Origin: Flavobacterium agricola
Lineage (GTDB): Bacteria > Bacteroidota > Bacteroidia > Flavobacteriales > Flavobacteriaceae
Assembly: GCF_025919725.1 (NCBI RefSeq)
Contig: NZ_CP081495.1
Coordinates: forward strand, 186,001-250,000
DNA: 64,000 bases
Reading direction: 5' to 3'
In this document: piece by piece, positions 47,767-56,752 of the stretch
How positions within the stretch are numbered: the first letter of the stretch is position 1
Layout of the letters: the number at the start of each line of letters is the position of its first letter
Made by a program: the position numbers and the translations under genes
The notes under the pieces: model-generated
The model's input: only the letters and a program-made list of their open reading frames with translations
What the model was told of the DNA's origin: nothing
Databases searched by the model: none

Positions 47767-48018
47767 ATGAAAAAAGGTATTCACCCAGAAAATTACAGAT
47801 TAGTAGCGTTTAAAGATATGTCTAATGAGGACGTATTCATCACAAAATCAACAGTTGAAACTAAAGAAACTATTGAGGTTGATGGTGTTGAGTATCCAGT
47901 ATTTAAAATGGAGATTTCTCGTACTTCTCACCCATTCTATACAGGTAAACACAAACTTATCGATACAGCTGGTCGTATTGATAAATTCAAAACTAAATAC
48001 GCTAAATTCAACAAATAA
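47767..48018 (+). CDS. rpmE2: Ribosomal protein bL31, type B
   Basis: 83 residues. MKKGIHPENYRLVAFKDMSNEDVF at the start and TSHPFYTGKHKLIDTAGRIDKFKTKYAKF at the end match bL31 type B. The zinc-binding cysteines of type A are absent; this is the zinc-free form. It binds at the junction of the two ribosomal subunits. Confidence 0.97.
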   Translation: MKKGIHPENYRLVAFKDMSNEDVFITKSTVETKETIEVDGVEYPVFKMEISRTSHPFYTGKHKLIDTAGRIDKFKTKYAKFNK

Positions 48019-48040
48019 TATTTGTTTTATTTACAATCGA

Positions 48041-48074
48041 ATAAAGCCCTTTCAGATATGGAAGGGCTTTTTTT
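48041..48074 (+). terminator. Terminator after rpmE2
   Basis: AAAGCCCTT (48043-48051) / AAGGGCTTT (48062-48070), loop of 10 bases, then T run. Confidence 0.9.
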
Positions 48075-48149
48075 ATGTTTATTCTTATTGGTTTCGTTTA
48101 CTACCAAGGCATATTTTTTTATCTTTGACTTATAAATCTGAATTTACTT

Positions 48150-49322
48150 ATGAACTATATTTTGTTTGATGGCGCTGTGCGTAATGCCTTATTACCCTTT
48201 ACATTTACACGACCGGTTGCTGATATTCGTATCGGAATTTTAACCATTCGAGAAAAATGGGAAAATTATTTGGGTACTACAACGACCACCATTACTGAAG
48301 AATATTTAGCGGATAAATATCCGATGGTTGAGTTAGAGCAAAACGTAATGATTAATGCAGCGTATTGCCCAAACCCAGAATTGGTTGCCTTAGTACGTGA
48401 GCTACAACCTATGCAAGCTGTGGTTCAAGGAGATGATATTATTGCTTTTTATAGTGAAATATCACAAGATGAGGTTGATTTTGAAGCATACGATTTAATT
48501 GAATACGAAGGAAACGCTATTACGGTTGAGCATACGTGGGATATTTTTCAGAAAAACGAGCAAGCCATCCGTGAAGATTTCGAATTGTTAACTACCGATC
48601 GTGAATCAGAACCCATTCCGAGCACTGTAAATGCAATTGCTCCCGAAAATATTTTTATTGAAGAAGGCGCTAAAATGGCATTTGTAACTTTAAACGCAGC
48701 TACCGGACCTATATATATTGGCAAAGATGCCGAAATTATGGAAGGTTCTGTAATTCGTGGGCCGTTTGCTTTAGGCGATCATGCACAAGTAAAACTAGCT
48801 ACAAAAATATACGGTGCAACAACCGTTGGTCCACATTGCCGTGTTGGGGGCGAAGTGAATAATTCGGTTATGTTTGCATATTCAAACAAAGGGCACGACG
48901 GATTTTTAGGTAATTCTGTTTTAGGAGAATGGTGTAATATAGGGGCAGATAGCAACAATTCTAATCTTAAAAACAATTACGAAAATGTAAAGCTTTGGGA
49001 TTATGAAACCGAACGTTTTGTAAACACGGGTTTACAATTTTGTGGATTGATGATGGCCGATCATGCCAAATGTGGAATTAATACCATGTTTAACACCGGA
49101 ACCGTTGTTGGCGTATCTGCTAATATTTTTGGAGCAGGATTTCCGCGCAATTACATTCCTAACTTTACCTGGGGCGGAGCACAAGGAACTCAGGTTTACT
49201 TAACCAAAAAAGCTTTTGAAACTGCAAAAATAGTTATGGCTCGCCGTGATATTGAATTTACAGAACAAGATGCCGCAATTTTGCAACACGTTTTTAATGA
49301 AACTAAAGAATGGCAAAAATAA
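48150..49322 (+). CDS. GlmU-like sugar nucleotidyltransferase family protein
   Basis: 390 residues. The start NYILFDGAVRNALLPFTFTRPVADIRIGILTIREKWE is the Bacteroidota version of the nucleotidyltransferase N-domain. The C-terminal half is a left-handed beta helix of hexapeptide repeats (GPIYIGKDAEIMEGSVIRGPFALGDHAQVKL ... GWCNIG-type turns). It is therefore GlmU-like in shape but lacks the usual start motif with LAAGxGTRM. Acetyl- or sugar-nucleotide transfer in the cytoplasm is likely; the exact substrate is not known. A TATCTTTG -7 box lies at 48120-48127. Confidence 0.88.
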   Translation: MNYILFDGAVRNALLPFTFTRPVADIRIGILTIREKWENYLGTTTTTITEEYLADKYPMVELEQNVMINAAYCPNPELVALVRELQPMQAVVQGDDIIAFYSEISQDEVDFEAYDLIEYEGNAITVEHTWDIFQKNEQAIREDFELLTTDRESEPIPSTVNAIAPENIFIEEGAKMAFVTLNAATGPIYIGKDAEIMEGSVIRGPFALGDHAQVKLATKIYGATTVGPHCRVGGEVNNSVMFAYSNKGHDGFLGNSVLGEWCNIGADSNNSNLKNNYENVKLWDYETERFVNTGLQFCGLMMADHAKCGINTMFNTGTVVGVSANIFGAGFPRNYIPNFTWGGAQGTQVYLTKKAFETAKIVMARRDIEFTEQDAAILQHVFNETKEWQK

Positions 49323-49326
49323 TAAC

Positions 49327-49360
49327 CCAAAAGCAATGATAATATCATTGCTTTTTTAGT
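49327..49360 (+). terminator. Terminator, first copy of a duplicated element
   Basis: GCAATGATA / TATCATTGC (49333-49351) with T run. About 33 bases of it reappear almost identically at 51203-51240 on the other side of the acyltransferase gene. Confidence 0.9.
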
Positions 49361-49380
49361 TTTATTTAATAATTTTGAAT

Positions 49381-51216
49381 ATGCAATTTAGAAATGACAT
49401 TCAAGGCTTACGTGCTTTAGCTTTTTTATCAGTATTTATTTTCCACTTAAATTTAAACTGGCTCCCAGGTGGATTTTTAGGAGTAGATTTATTTTTTGTT
49501 TTATCTGGATATTTAATGACATCAATTACAATATCAGACATTGATAAAGATAGATTTACTTTCGTCAATTTTTACCGTAAACGTATGAAGAGAATATTAC
49601 CTGCCTATTATATTATGTTATTGGTGGTGTGTTTTTTCGGTATAACTTCACTATTATATATTGATTTAAATGCCTTTTTTAGATCATTAAAATATTCAAT
49701 GTTATTTGTCTCTAACTTAATATTTTCGGAAGGAAATTCATATTTTGGAGCAAAATTAAGCGAGAATCCATTTCTTCATACTTGGTCTTTGTCTTTAGAA
49801 ATGCAATTTTATTTTATTTTACCTTTAATTATTTATTTTTTTAAAAGGCAATTAAAAATAATTTTTGTTATTCTAATCTTACTATTTACACTATATAGTT
49901 CATATAATATCTATATTTTAGATAATAAATCCCTAATGTACTTTTCATTAGGTGCTAGAATTCCAGAGTTTTTGATAGGTTCATTATATGCAATATTATT
50001 TACCAAAAAGCTAGATTTAGGTACCTATAAAAATAATCTTTTTGCTATTTTAAGTTTGCTTATTTTTTTAATATGTATCTTTTTAATGAATGAAGATAGT
50101 AACTTTCCTGGAGTACTAGTTTTAATTCCATGCATTGCTATTTCCAATTTATTAGTTTTAAAAGAAAATATTATTTCTAAATTTCTATCTAATAAAGTTC
50201 TTGTAGTAGTTGGAACATATTCGTATTCATTATATCTATGGCATTGGCCAATAATGGCATTTATAAGGTATAAAAATAATAGTTATGACTTAAGTGGATT
50301 AGAAATTTTTCTGACAGTTTTTCTGACGTTAACTTTATCATGGCTCTCATATAAATTTATAGAAAGTTATGCTAAATCATTTTCAGATTTAAAAACTATA
50401 TTATGCTTTGGAACATTATTTGTTGGAATTTTTATCATATCGTTTAAATTTAAGGATATCAAAAGTATAAATGTAATTGATAAATTATATTGCGAACCTT
50501 ATTTTGGAGAAAAATCACATTATAATGGTTTTGTTGAAAAGTTTGGAAATAGTAAGTTAAATGATAAAATTGTTTTATTAGGTGATAGTCATGCTTTAAT
50601 GTTAAAGCCTTTTTTCGACACCTTAGGTAAACGTAATGGGTTTTCTCTAAAATCTTTAACCAATGATTCTTTTTTAGCATTTCCAAATGTTAAAAAAGAA
50701 GACATAATTGATAAAAGTTTATATGGACTTTATGATAAGTCTAGAGCCAATGTTTCCAAGATAGAAACCTTGGTTCAGGATAATGAATTAATAATAATAA
50801 ATGTAATTGATTTTAAAAGATATCCATCTTATAAAAAGGCAATAGATAGTTTAGCAAATACTATTAGACCTAATCAAAAAATATTATTAATTAACACATT
50901 CCCGTTGATTGATAAAAATCCAATCAGAGAAAATAGAGGAATTATAAATAAAGGATTATCTAAAATTAAAAAAATAGAGAATCAAGAAAACTTTGATTTT
51001 ATTAAAAAGTTAGACGATACACATGATAACTTATATTTTTATGATTTATCAAAAAGTAGTATTTTCATTACTCCTGGCTATATTAATGATACAGTCGCTT
51101 ATTATGATGATAAACATATAAATACTTACGGATCTTACAAATTAGCTGAAGATTTAGAAACTGATTTTATGCTTTTTTTTAATAAAATCCGAAATAAAGA
51201 ACCAAAAAAGCAATGA
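49381..51216 (+). CDS. Acyltransferase (family 3) with C-terminal SGNH domain
   Basis: 611 residues from ATG 49381; an in-frame TTG lies two codons before. Residues 1-340 are an OafA/YrhL acyltransferase-3 domain with about ten membrane segments: FRNDIQGLRALAFLSVFIFHL (catalytic His), PGGFLGVDLFFVLSGYLM, RRILPAYY-like KRMKRILPAYY. The C-terminal 200 residues hold an SGNH hydrolase-like domain, LLGDSHALMLKP. Such proteins O-acetylate surface polysaccharides or peptidoglycan. Arg is mostly AGA and Ile often ATA, unlike the CGT-rich neighbours. The last codons and stop lie inside the second terminator copy. Confidence 0.93.
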   Translation: MQFRNDIQGLRALAFLSVFIFHLNLNWLPGGFLGVDLFFVLSGYLMTSITISDIDKDRFTFVNFYRKRMKRILPAYYIMLLVVCFFGITSLLYIDLNAFFRSLKYSMLFVSNLIFSEGNSYFGAKLSENPFLHTWSLSLEMQFYFILPLIIYFFKRQLKIIFVILILLFTLYSSYNIYILDNKSLMYFSLGARIPEFLIGSLYAILFTKKLDLGTYKNNLFAILSLLIFLICIFLMNEDSNFPGVLVLIPCIAISNLLVLKENIISKFLSNKVLVVVGTYSYSLYLWHWPIMAFIRYKNNSYDLSGLEIFLTVFLTLTLSWLSYKFIESYAKSFSDLKTILCFGTLFVGIFIISFKFKDIKSINVIDKLYCEPYFGEKSHYNGFVEKFGNSKLNDKIVLLGDSHALMLKPFFDTLGKRNGFSLKSLTNDSFLAFPNVKKEDIIDKSLYGLYDKSRANVSKIETLVQDNELIIINVIDFKRYPSYKKAIDSLANTIRPNQKILLINTFPLIDKNPIRENRGIINKGLSKIKKIENQENFDFIKKLDDTHDNLYFYDLSKSSIFITPGYINDTVAYYDDKHINTYGSYKLAEDLETDFMLFFNKIRNKEPKKQ

Positions 51217-51240
51217 TAATATCATTGCTTTTTTTAGTTT
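51203..51240. terminator. Terminator, second copy of the duplicated element
   Basis: Same GCAATGATA / TATCATTGC hairpin as at 49333-49351, with T run (51231 on) and an A run before it. The acyltransferase stop TGA is the TGA of GCAATGA in the stem. It also serves the TonB gene on the other strand. Confidence 0.9.
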
Positions 51241-53273
51241 ATACTGAATTTAGTGCCTATATGAAAGTTAAATATAGCTGCCGGGTTGTAAAACCGATTG
51301 CCAAAAGCATTTAAATCATAACCTGCGCTGTATTTGGTATTGTAAATGTTATTTAAGCTTAAATAAACCTGCAACTTGTGTTTATCTATTTTAAATGAAC
51401 GGTTTGCTTGTAAATTTCCCACCACATAACCTTTTGCTTTTTCGGTATTAGCATCGTTTAAAAACAAAGAAGAATGGTAATAATTGGCATAATTTATTGT
51501 AAAATGCGAATTAAACCTAAAGCTTAACAAGCTTTGTACTGACCATTTCGAAATTCCTGGTAAAACCTTACCCGAATAATCCGCCTGATTTATTTGATAA
51601 TCATCATAACTAAAATCGTAATAATGCCCTGCGAAATAAAATTTAAATTGATTTTGTGCCGATTGGTTCCATGTAAAATAATCCGATTCAATTAAAAATT
51701 CAATACCGCGTTGCTTGGTTCCGCCCGAATTAATAAAATAATCATTTCCTTCTGCATCTTGCCTTTTTACAATAGCATCTTTTAACAAATAATCAAAATA
51801 CGTTGTTTCTAGAAAAAGTGCACCTAATTTTTTTCGAAGTCCAATTTCTTTATTCCAGCCGTATTCAGCCATTAAATTTGTTGCGATTTGTTGGTTGGAA
51901 GATCGAACTTCTTCTGAGGTTGGAGCTGAAGTTCCTTTTGCAATTTTAGCACGAATAAACCAAGTTGGATTCAATTTATACGTAGCGCCTAAACTGGGTA
52001 AAACCTGATTTTTAAAATGTATTTTACCAGTTTCTTGTTCAGGAAAAGTAGTTTTCCAATCGTATTGCATTGTATTTAAACTAATTCCGGCATCAACAAA
52101 TAATTGATTTGCAAAAACAACGCGTTGGGTAAAAAAATAATAAGCTGCATGAGTATTTATGGCATCAAACTTTTGTGCATTACCTTTATTTCCGGCTAAA
52201 TTGTCGTAATTTTTAATGGTTGATGCATTGGTTCCGGCTTCTAAGCCCAAACGCGATTCTAACATTACGTTTTGCAGTTGTTTTTGATATTGAAGGAACA
52301 AACGCCCTTGTAAATTTTTTTCGTTCCGAACTTCGTAATTGGATATAAACGGATTTTTAAAATCGGTAAAACTTGATTGTACCAAAGTAAATTGCGACCA
52401 ATTTTCGTTTATTTTCCATAAATGCGCTAATCCGCCTAAAACGGTTTTATTGTAAATGCTTGCTTTTTGTGTTTCAGCGCTAGGCAATGTTGGCGTTGCT
52501 AATCGAGCTTGCCTTCTGTTGGTTTGCATTTGTTGCCAAGTTAATCCGCCGGGCGTTTCGTAAAACAAATCGGTATATAACAAAGTAAGGTTTAGCGTAT
52601 TTTTGTGGTTGTATTTCCAATCATCTTTAATAAAAAAAGATTTTTTATTTACGGCAGCTTGTTCTCGGTACGAATCGGTATCGTAATACGATTGGGCAAT
52701 TTGTACAAAATGTTTACCAAGTTGTTTAGAAAGGTTAAAGCGCTGCGCAAACATGTTATAGCTACCGCCAAGTAATTCTAAATTTAGTGCTTCTTTTTTG
52801 GTGGTTTGCAGCAACAAAGCTCCACCGCTTTCAGAACCAATTTCTCCGCCTTGTGGTCCTTTTAAAACAGCAATTTCTGCAATTAAATTCGGATCAATTA
52901 AATTTAAATAAGAGTTTCCAGAAACGTCGGTTAAAATAAAATCGTCTAAATATATTTTTACATTACGAACTCCAAACGGTGAACGAATGGTACTGCCGCG
53001 CATAGAAACGCGGTAACTGCCCGGTGAACGTTCTTCTAACATAACGCCCGGAACCATGTTTACAGCATCTAACAAACGCTCGGGATGATTTAGTTGTAAA
53101 ATATCAGACGAAATGCGAGCTGCCGAACTTGTACTTTCTAAATACGGAATGTTGCGCTTAAACGAAGTAATAATAACCTGATTTAACGGCTGAATAGAAT
53201 CGGTAACTTGTGCTACGATCTGATTAAATCCGAATACAGAAATTGCTATTACAGCTATTTTTTTTAAATACAT
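51234..53273 (-). CDS. TonB-dependent receptor without carboxypeptidase-like domain
   Basis: 679 residues. Signal peptide (1-21, ending IVAQ), then directly a plug domain: LNQVIITSFKRNIPYLESTSSAARISSDIL, GVRNVKIYLDDFILTDVSGNSYLNL and GPQGGEIGSESGGALLLQT. Barrel from about 170, ending FHIGTKFSIN. This layout is closer to siderophore/cobalamin receptors (FhuE/FecA class) than to SusC; iron-complex uptake is possible but unproven. It starts 52 bases after the GSDH gene stop, behind a weak hairpin, so it may or may not share that transcript. Confidence 0.92.
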   Translation of the reverse strand: MYLKKIAVIAISVFGFNQIVAQVTDSIQPLNQVIITSFKRNIPYLESTSSAARISSDILQLNHPERLLDAVNMVPGVMLEERSPGSYRVSMRGSTIRSPFGVRNVKIYLDDFILTDVSGNSYLNLIDPNLIAEIAVLKGPQGGEIGSESGGALLLQTTKKEALNLELLGGSYNMFAQRFNLSKQLGKHFVQIAQSYYDTDSYREQAAVNKKSFFIKDDWKYNHKNTLNLTLLYTDLFYETPGGLTWQQMQTNRRQARLATPTLPSAETQKASIYNKTVLGGLAHLWKINENWSQFTLVQSSFTDFKNPFISNYEVRNEKNLQGRLFLQYQKQLQNVMLESRLGLEAGTNASTIKNYDNLAGNKGNAQKFDAINTHAAYYFFTQRVVFANQLFVDAGISLNTMQYDWKTTFPEQETGKIHFKNQVLPSLGATYKLNPTWFIRAKIAKGTSAPTSEEVRSSNQQIATNLMAEYGWNKEIGLRKKLGALFLETTYFDYLLKDAIVKRQDAEGNDYFINSGGTKQRGIEFLIESDYFTWNQSAQNQFKFYFAGHYYDFSYDDYQINQADYSGKVLPGISKWSVQSLLSFRFNSHFTINYANYYHSSLFLNDANTEKAKGYVVGNLQANRSFKIDKHKLQVYLSLNNIYNTKYSAGYDLNAFGNRFYNPAAIFNFHIGTKFSIN

Positions 53274-53285
53274 TTTAGATTAAAA

Positions 53286-53320
53286 AGTAAAAGTGATGCT
53301 TTTAGGTCATCACTTTTAAG
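53286..53320 (-). terminator. Weak terminator after the sugar dehydrogenase gene
   Basis: AAAAGTGATG (53289-53298) / CATCACTTTT (53308-53317). The minus-strand T tract is interrupted, so termination may be partial. Confidence 0.55.
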
Positions 53321-53325
53321 TTATT

Positions 53326-54519
53326 TTATTTTTTAGAAATGCGGTATAATTTACCTTGATCACCTACCACATATAAATTACCATCGGCACCGGTAACCAT
53401 ATCACGAATACGATCGTTTTGATCTTTTAACAAATGTTCTTCGCCCACAACTTTATTGTCTTTTATAATTAAACGGCCTAAAAGCTGAGTTTTTAAACCA
53501 CCAACAAATAAGTTGCCTTGCCATTCTTCAATATTACCGTTATAAAATTCAGCGCCGCTTGGTGCAATAACAGGATCCCAATAATATACAGGTTGTTCTA
53601 AACCTTCTTGTTGAGTTATAGCATCACCAATTATTTCGTCAGAATATTCAACGCCATAAGTAATAATAGGCCAACCGTAGTTTGTACCTGGTTTAATAAG
53701 ATTTAGTTCATCTCCACCTTGTGGTCCATGTTCAATTTCCCAAAGTTGCCCTTTTGCATCGAAAGCTAAACTTTGTGGGTTACGATGTCCTAAAGAATAA
53801 ATTTCTGGTAATGCGTTTGGTGTATTAGCAAATGGATTACCAGGTGCAGCTTTTCCATCTTTCGTTAAACGTAAAACTTTACCTAAAGGCGAACTTAAAT
53901 CTTGCGAAAATTTACGCATATCTGCATTAGATCGTTCACCGAAAGAAACGAATAAATAACCATCTTTATCAAAAGCTAAGCGATTGCCATAATGAAGCCC
54001 GCTATTGCTAACAGGGAAGGTGCGGTAAATAACTTCAACATTTTCAACCTGAGATTCATCTACTGCTAATTTACCTTTGGCAACTGCTGTACGATCGTTA
54101 TTTTCCTCGTCATGTAATGGTTCGGCATAGGTCCAATAAATAATTCGGTTATTTTCAAAATCAGGATCTGCAATAACATCTAACATACCGCCTTGCGTGG
54201 TAAGGTTAATTTCTGGAAAACCTGTTACTTTTTTTGGGTTATCTGGGTTTGCTAAATCTACTACAAACATTTCTGCTTTTTCTTTATTGGTAATTAGCAG
54301 TTTGTTGTTAGGTAGATTAGTAACCGCCCACGCTAAACCAAGATTTTTTGTAATTATATCAACCGCATATGGTGTTTGTGTAGTAACTATTTCGGCACGT
54401 GTTTGCCCAGGAAATGCAGGTTGATAGTGAGTGTTTTCTATTACTTTTTGTTCTGTACTTTCATTCTTGCATGAGATTAGAAAAACTAGTGCACTAGCTA
54501 ATAATATTGTTTTTTTCAT
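53326..54519 (-). CDS. PQQ-dependent sugar dehydrogenase-like lipoprotein
   Basis: 397 residues. Lipobox LISC (Cys17) puts it in the envelope. The rest is the soluble glucose/sorbosone dehydrogenase beta propeller: LGLAWAVTNLPNNKLLITNKE, TQGGMLDVIADPDF, SNSGLHYGNRLAFDKDGYLFVSFGE, GHRNPQSLAFDAKGQLWEIEHGPQGGDELNL (the typical His and PQQ-site region) and GADGNLYVVGDQGKLYRI. It should oxidise sugars or aldoses in the periplasm, if PQQ is available; no PQQ synthesis genes are in this window. Confidence 0.93.
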   Translation of the reverse strand: MKKTILLASALVFLISCKNESTEQKVIENTHYQPAFPGQTRAEIVTTQTPYAVDIITKNLGLAWAVTNLPNNKLLITNKEKAEMFVVDLANPDNPKKVTGFPEINLTTQGGMLDVIADPDFENNRIIYWTYAEPLHDEENNDRTAVAKGKLAVDESQVENVEVIYRTFPVSNSGLHYGNRLAFDKDGYLFVSFGERSNADMRKFSQDLSSPLGKVLRLTKDGKAAPGNPFANTPNALPEIYSLGHRNPQSLAFDAKGQLWEIEHGPQGGDELNLIKPGTNYGWPIITYGVEYSDEIIGDAITQQEGLEQPVYYWDPVIAPSGAEFYNGNIEEWQGNLFVGGLKTQLLGRLIIKDNKVVGEEHLLKDQNDRIRDMVTGADGNLYVVGDQGKLYRISKK

Positions 54520-54577
54520 GTTGAATCATTTTTTTAAAGATATAAAGTTTTTTTATAAATAAATCTAAATATTTATT

Positions 54578-54852
54578 TTGATAACTTTCAACGTCCTATC
54601 TTGGCTTTGTCAACAGCTATATTTGAGTATTATTTTACATTTAGATGATGCCCAAATGAAGCGTTGTAAAGAAATTCTAGCTCATAATGGACAATTAGAT
54701 TTAGAGCACAAAACTTTTAGAAGTACTGATTTTGAGTTCAGCATACCGCAATGGGAGAATTTTTACAGGTAAAAGGTTATGTAAATGAATGGTTAGGAGA
54801 TATTTGTGTTGAATATCAGGATGATCATGGTAAACCTTATAAATTATCGTAA
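54578..54852 (+). pseudogene. Small broken reading frame of unknown family
   Basis: From a TTG at 54578 a frame runs (ILHLDDAQMKRCKEILAHNG, then FRSTDFEFSIPQWE) to a stop at 54770-54772. A second frame takes over at about 54757 and reads FLQVKGYVNEWLGDICVEYQ-like sequence to a stop at 54852. Together they look like one small protein of about 92 residues with a one-base loss near 54759 (TGG-GAG-GAA-TTT expected). The family is not recognised and there is no ATG start, so this is either a remnant or chance. The end overlaps the opposite gene by 16 bases. Confidence 0.4.
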
Positions 54853-56459
54853 TTGTTAGGAATTTTTTTTACATGCTTAAGCGTTAACAAGTTTAAGGGA
54901 TTCATACCTAATCCCTCAACATTTTTACCTGTAAATCGAACAACCTTATCATAAAATAACGGAATAACAGGTGCATCTTGCATCATTATTTCGTCCATTT
55001 GTTGGTAAAGCTTATATCTTTTTTCGGCATCTTGTTCTAAAAAAGATGCCTGATAAAGTGCATCAAACCTTTTGTTTTTATAATGTGTATAATTCGGACC
55101 ATTTGGTGCAAAATTTGTACTCGAAAATAAAGATAAATAATTTTCTGCATCCGGATAATCAGCAATCCAACTTGCTCTAAAAAACGAAACCTTGCCCGTT
55201 GCAATAGCTTGACGTAAGGTAGAAGGAGGCGTAACATCAACTTCACACGTTATACCAATTTTTTGCCACTCGCGTTGCAAATATTCGGCAATATCAACGT
55301 ACGATGCATTGGTTGAAAGCGAAACTTTAACAGCTTGTTCTCCTTTTTCTTTTTTATAATCAGCAACCAAACTTTTAGCTTTCTCTAAATCATAATTGTA
55401 TCCCATATTAGGTAAATAACCTGGCAAACCTTCGGGAATAATTCCGCTGTTAGCCGGTGTTCCCATGCCGTTACGTAAATAGGTAATCATTTTTTTACGG
55501 TCAAAACCATAATTTAAAGCTTGGCGAATGCGAATGTCGGCTATTGCATTTTCTGTGCTTTCTAGGTTAAAACCTAAATATTCGGTATTTAAATACGGAC
55601 CCGTAAGCATAGTAACTTTATCTTCGTACTTAGGTTGTAAAGCTCCTGTTTGTGTTAAAATATCATCTTTGTACGATGGGTCTAAACCCGAAACAAAATC
55701 TAATTTTCCTTGAATAAACTGTAAAAAGCCCGCTTGTTTGTCGGGTAAAAAAGTTATTGCAATGGCTTCTAAATGTGGTAATTGTTCACCTTGTGCATTA
55801 GTTTCGTAATAGGCATTGTTTTTGCGTAAAACTAACTTTACGTTTTCTTCCCAGATTTTAAACTGAAAGGGACCGGTTCCGATTGGATTTGAACGGAAGT
55901 TAATATTTGGGTTTTCTACAATTTCTTGCGGAACAATCGATGCATATTTCATGGTTAATAAACCTAAAAAAGCCGGAAAAGGTTTCTGTAAGTTTATTTC
56001 TAAAATGCTGTCATTTTTAGCCGTTATATTTGCTACATTTTGTAAAATCCAACCGCCGGGTGATGCAACTTTATCATCTTGCAAGCGGTTTAAGCTATAT
56101 GCCGCATCGTAAGCGGTAACCTTTCTGGTGCTATCGGGCCCAAAACCGATATGTTTATGAAAATAAACATCGTTACGTAATGTAAATGCATAAGTAAGCC
56201 CGTTGGACGAAATATGCCAATTTTTAGCTAAATCTGGAGCAATGGTTAAGCTATCTGTTAATTGTACTAGCCCATTAAAAATTTGATTACAAGCCCAAAT
56301 ATTAGCTTGGTTTTTTGCAAAAGCAGGATCGAGAGAACTGATGTTTGCACTTTCGTTATATCTAAACACCAAATGATCGGCGTTTTGTTTGTTTTTTTGC
56401 GAGCAGCTTGTTGCTAAAACGGCAATAAAAACAACAAATACATATTTTATGTTTGGCAT
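54837..56459 (-). CDS. Extracellular solute-binding lipoprotein (peptide/SBP family 5)
   Basis: 540 residues from ATG 56459 (an ATG four codons upstream is possible). Lipobox LATSC (Cys19). The SBP_bac_5 fold is clear: FRYNESANISSLDPAFAKNQANIWACNQIFNGLV, LAKNWHISSNGLTYAFTLRNDVYFH, NPIGTGPFQF, and RASWIADYPDAENYLSLFSSTNFAPNG. It is the binding subunit of a DppA/OppA-type transporter. No matching ABC permease genes are nearby, which is common for these lipoproteins in Bacteroidota. Confidence 0.94.
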   Translation of the reverse strand: MPNIKYVFVVFIAVLATSCSQKNKQNADHLVFRYNESANISSLDPAFAKNQANIWACNQIFNGLVQLTDSLTIAPDLAKNWHISSNGLTYAFTLRNDVYFHKHIGFGPDSTRKVTAYDAAYSLNRLQDDKVASPGGWILQNVANITAKNDSILEINLQKPFPAFLGLLTMKYASIVPQEIVENPNINFRSNPIGTGPFQFKIWEENVKLVLRKNNAYYETNAQGEQLPHLEAIAITFLPDKQAGFLQFIQGKLDFVSGLDPSYKDDILTQTGALQPKYEDKVTMLTGPYLNTEYLGFNLESTENAIADIRIRQALNYGFDRKKMITYLRNGMGTPANSGIIPEGLPGYLPNMGYNYDLEKAKSLVADYKKEKGEQAVKVSLSTNASYVDIAEYLQREWQKIGITCEVDVTPPSTLRQAIATGKVSFFRASWIADYPDAENYLSLFSSTNFAPNGPNYTHYKNKRFDALYQASFLEQDAEKRYKLYQQMDEIMMQDAPVIPLFYDKVVRFTGKNVEGLGMNPLNLLTLKHVKKIPNNYDNL

Positions 56460-56594
56460 GGCTATTTTCATGATTCCAACAAAGCTAACATTTTTTTTAA
56501 CGCATAAAAGCTGTTTTATGATTCAACTTTTTATTGCTGTATAAATTGAATGGTTTTCAGAAAAAAATAGGTTTTAATTCTAATTATTTGGTTG

Positions 56595-56602
56595 TAACTT
56601 TG
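56595..56602 (+). promoter_or_regulatory. -7 promoter element of mtaB
   Basis: TAACTTTG, a perfect TAnnTTTG. Transcription would start near 56609, so repeat copy C (56629-56739) falls in the mtaB leader. Confidence 0.5.
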
Positions 56603-56628
56603 CAAACTTGTTAATCCGTAACGGATAT

Positions 56629-56739
56629 TGCGTGAGGGATAGTAGCGATATCCTTTTAAAAACAATAGCGATTAGCTAATTTGTTTTTAAAAGATAAAGC
56701 AAATAGCCCGACCTGCCTGATAAGTGCAGGGCACGCCCT
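56629..56739 (+). repeat. Dispersed intergenic repeat, copy C
   Basis: Block 1 (TGCGTGAGGGATAGTAGCG then ATATCCTTTT, 56629-56657), a variable middle, block 2 (AAAAGATAAAGCAAATAGCC, 56689-56708) and the end GGGCACGCCC (56729-56738), in the same order as copies A and B. It sits between the mtaB promoter and the mtaB start. Confidence 0.85.
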
Positions 56740-56752
56740 AAACATTTTTAGT

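Noticed and set aside
56681..56752. Upstream extension of mtaB
   Set aside because: The extra 24 codons translate the repeat element; MtaB similarity starts at ATG 56753.
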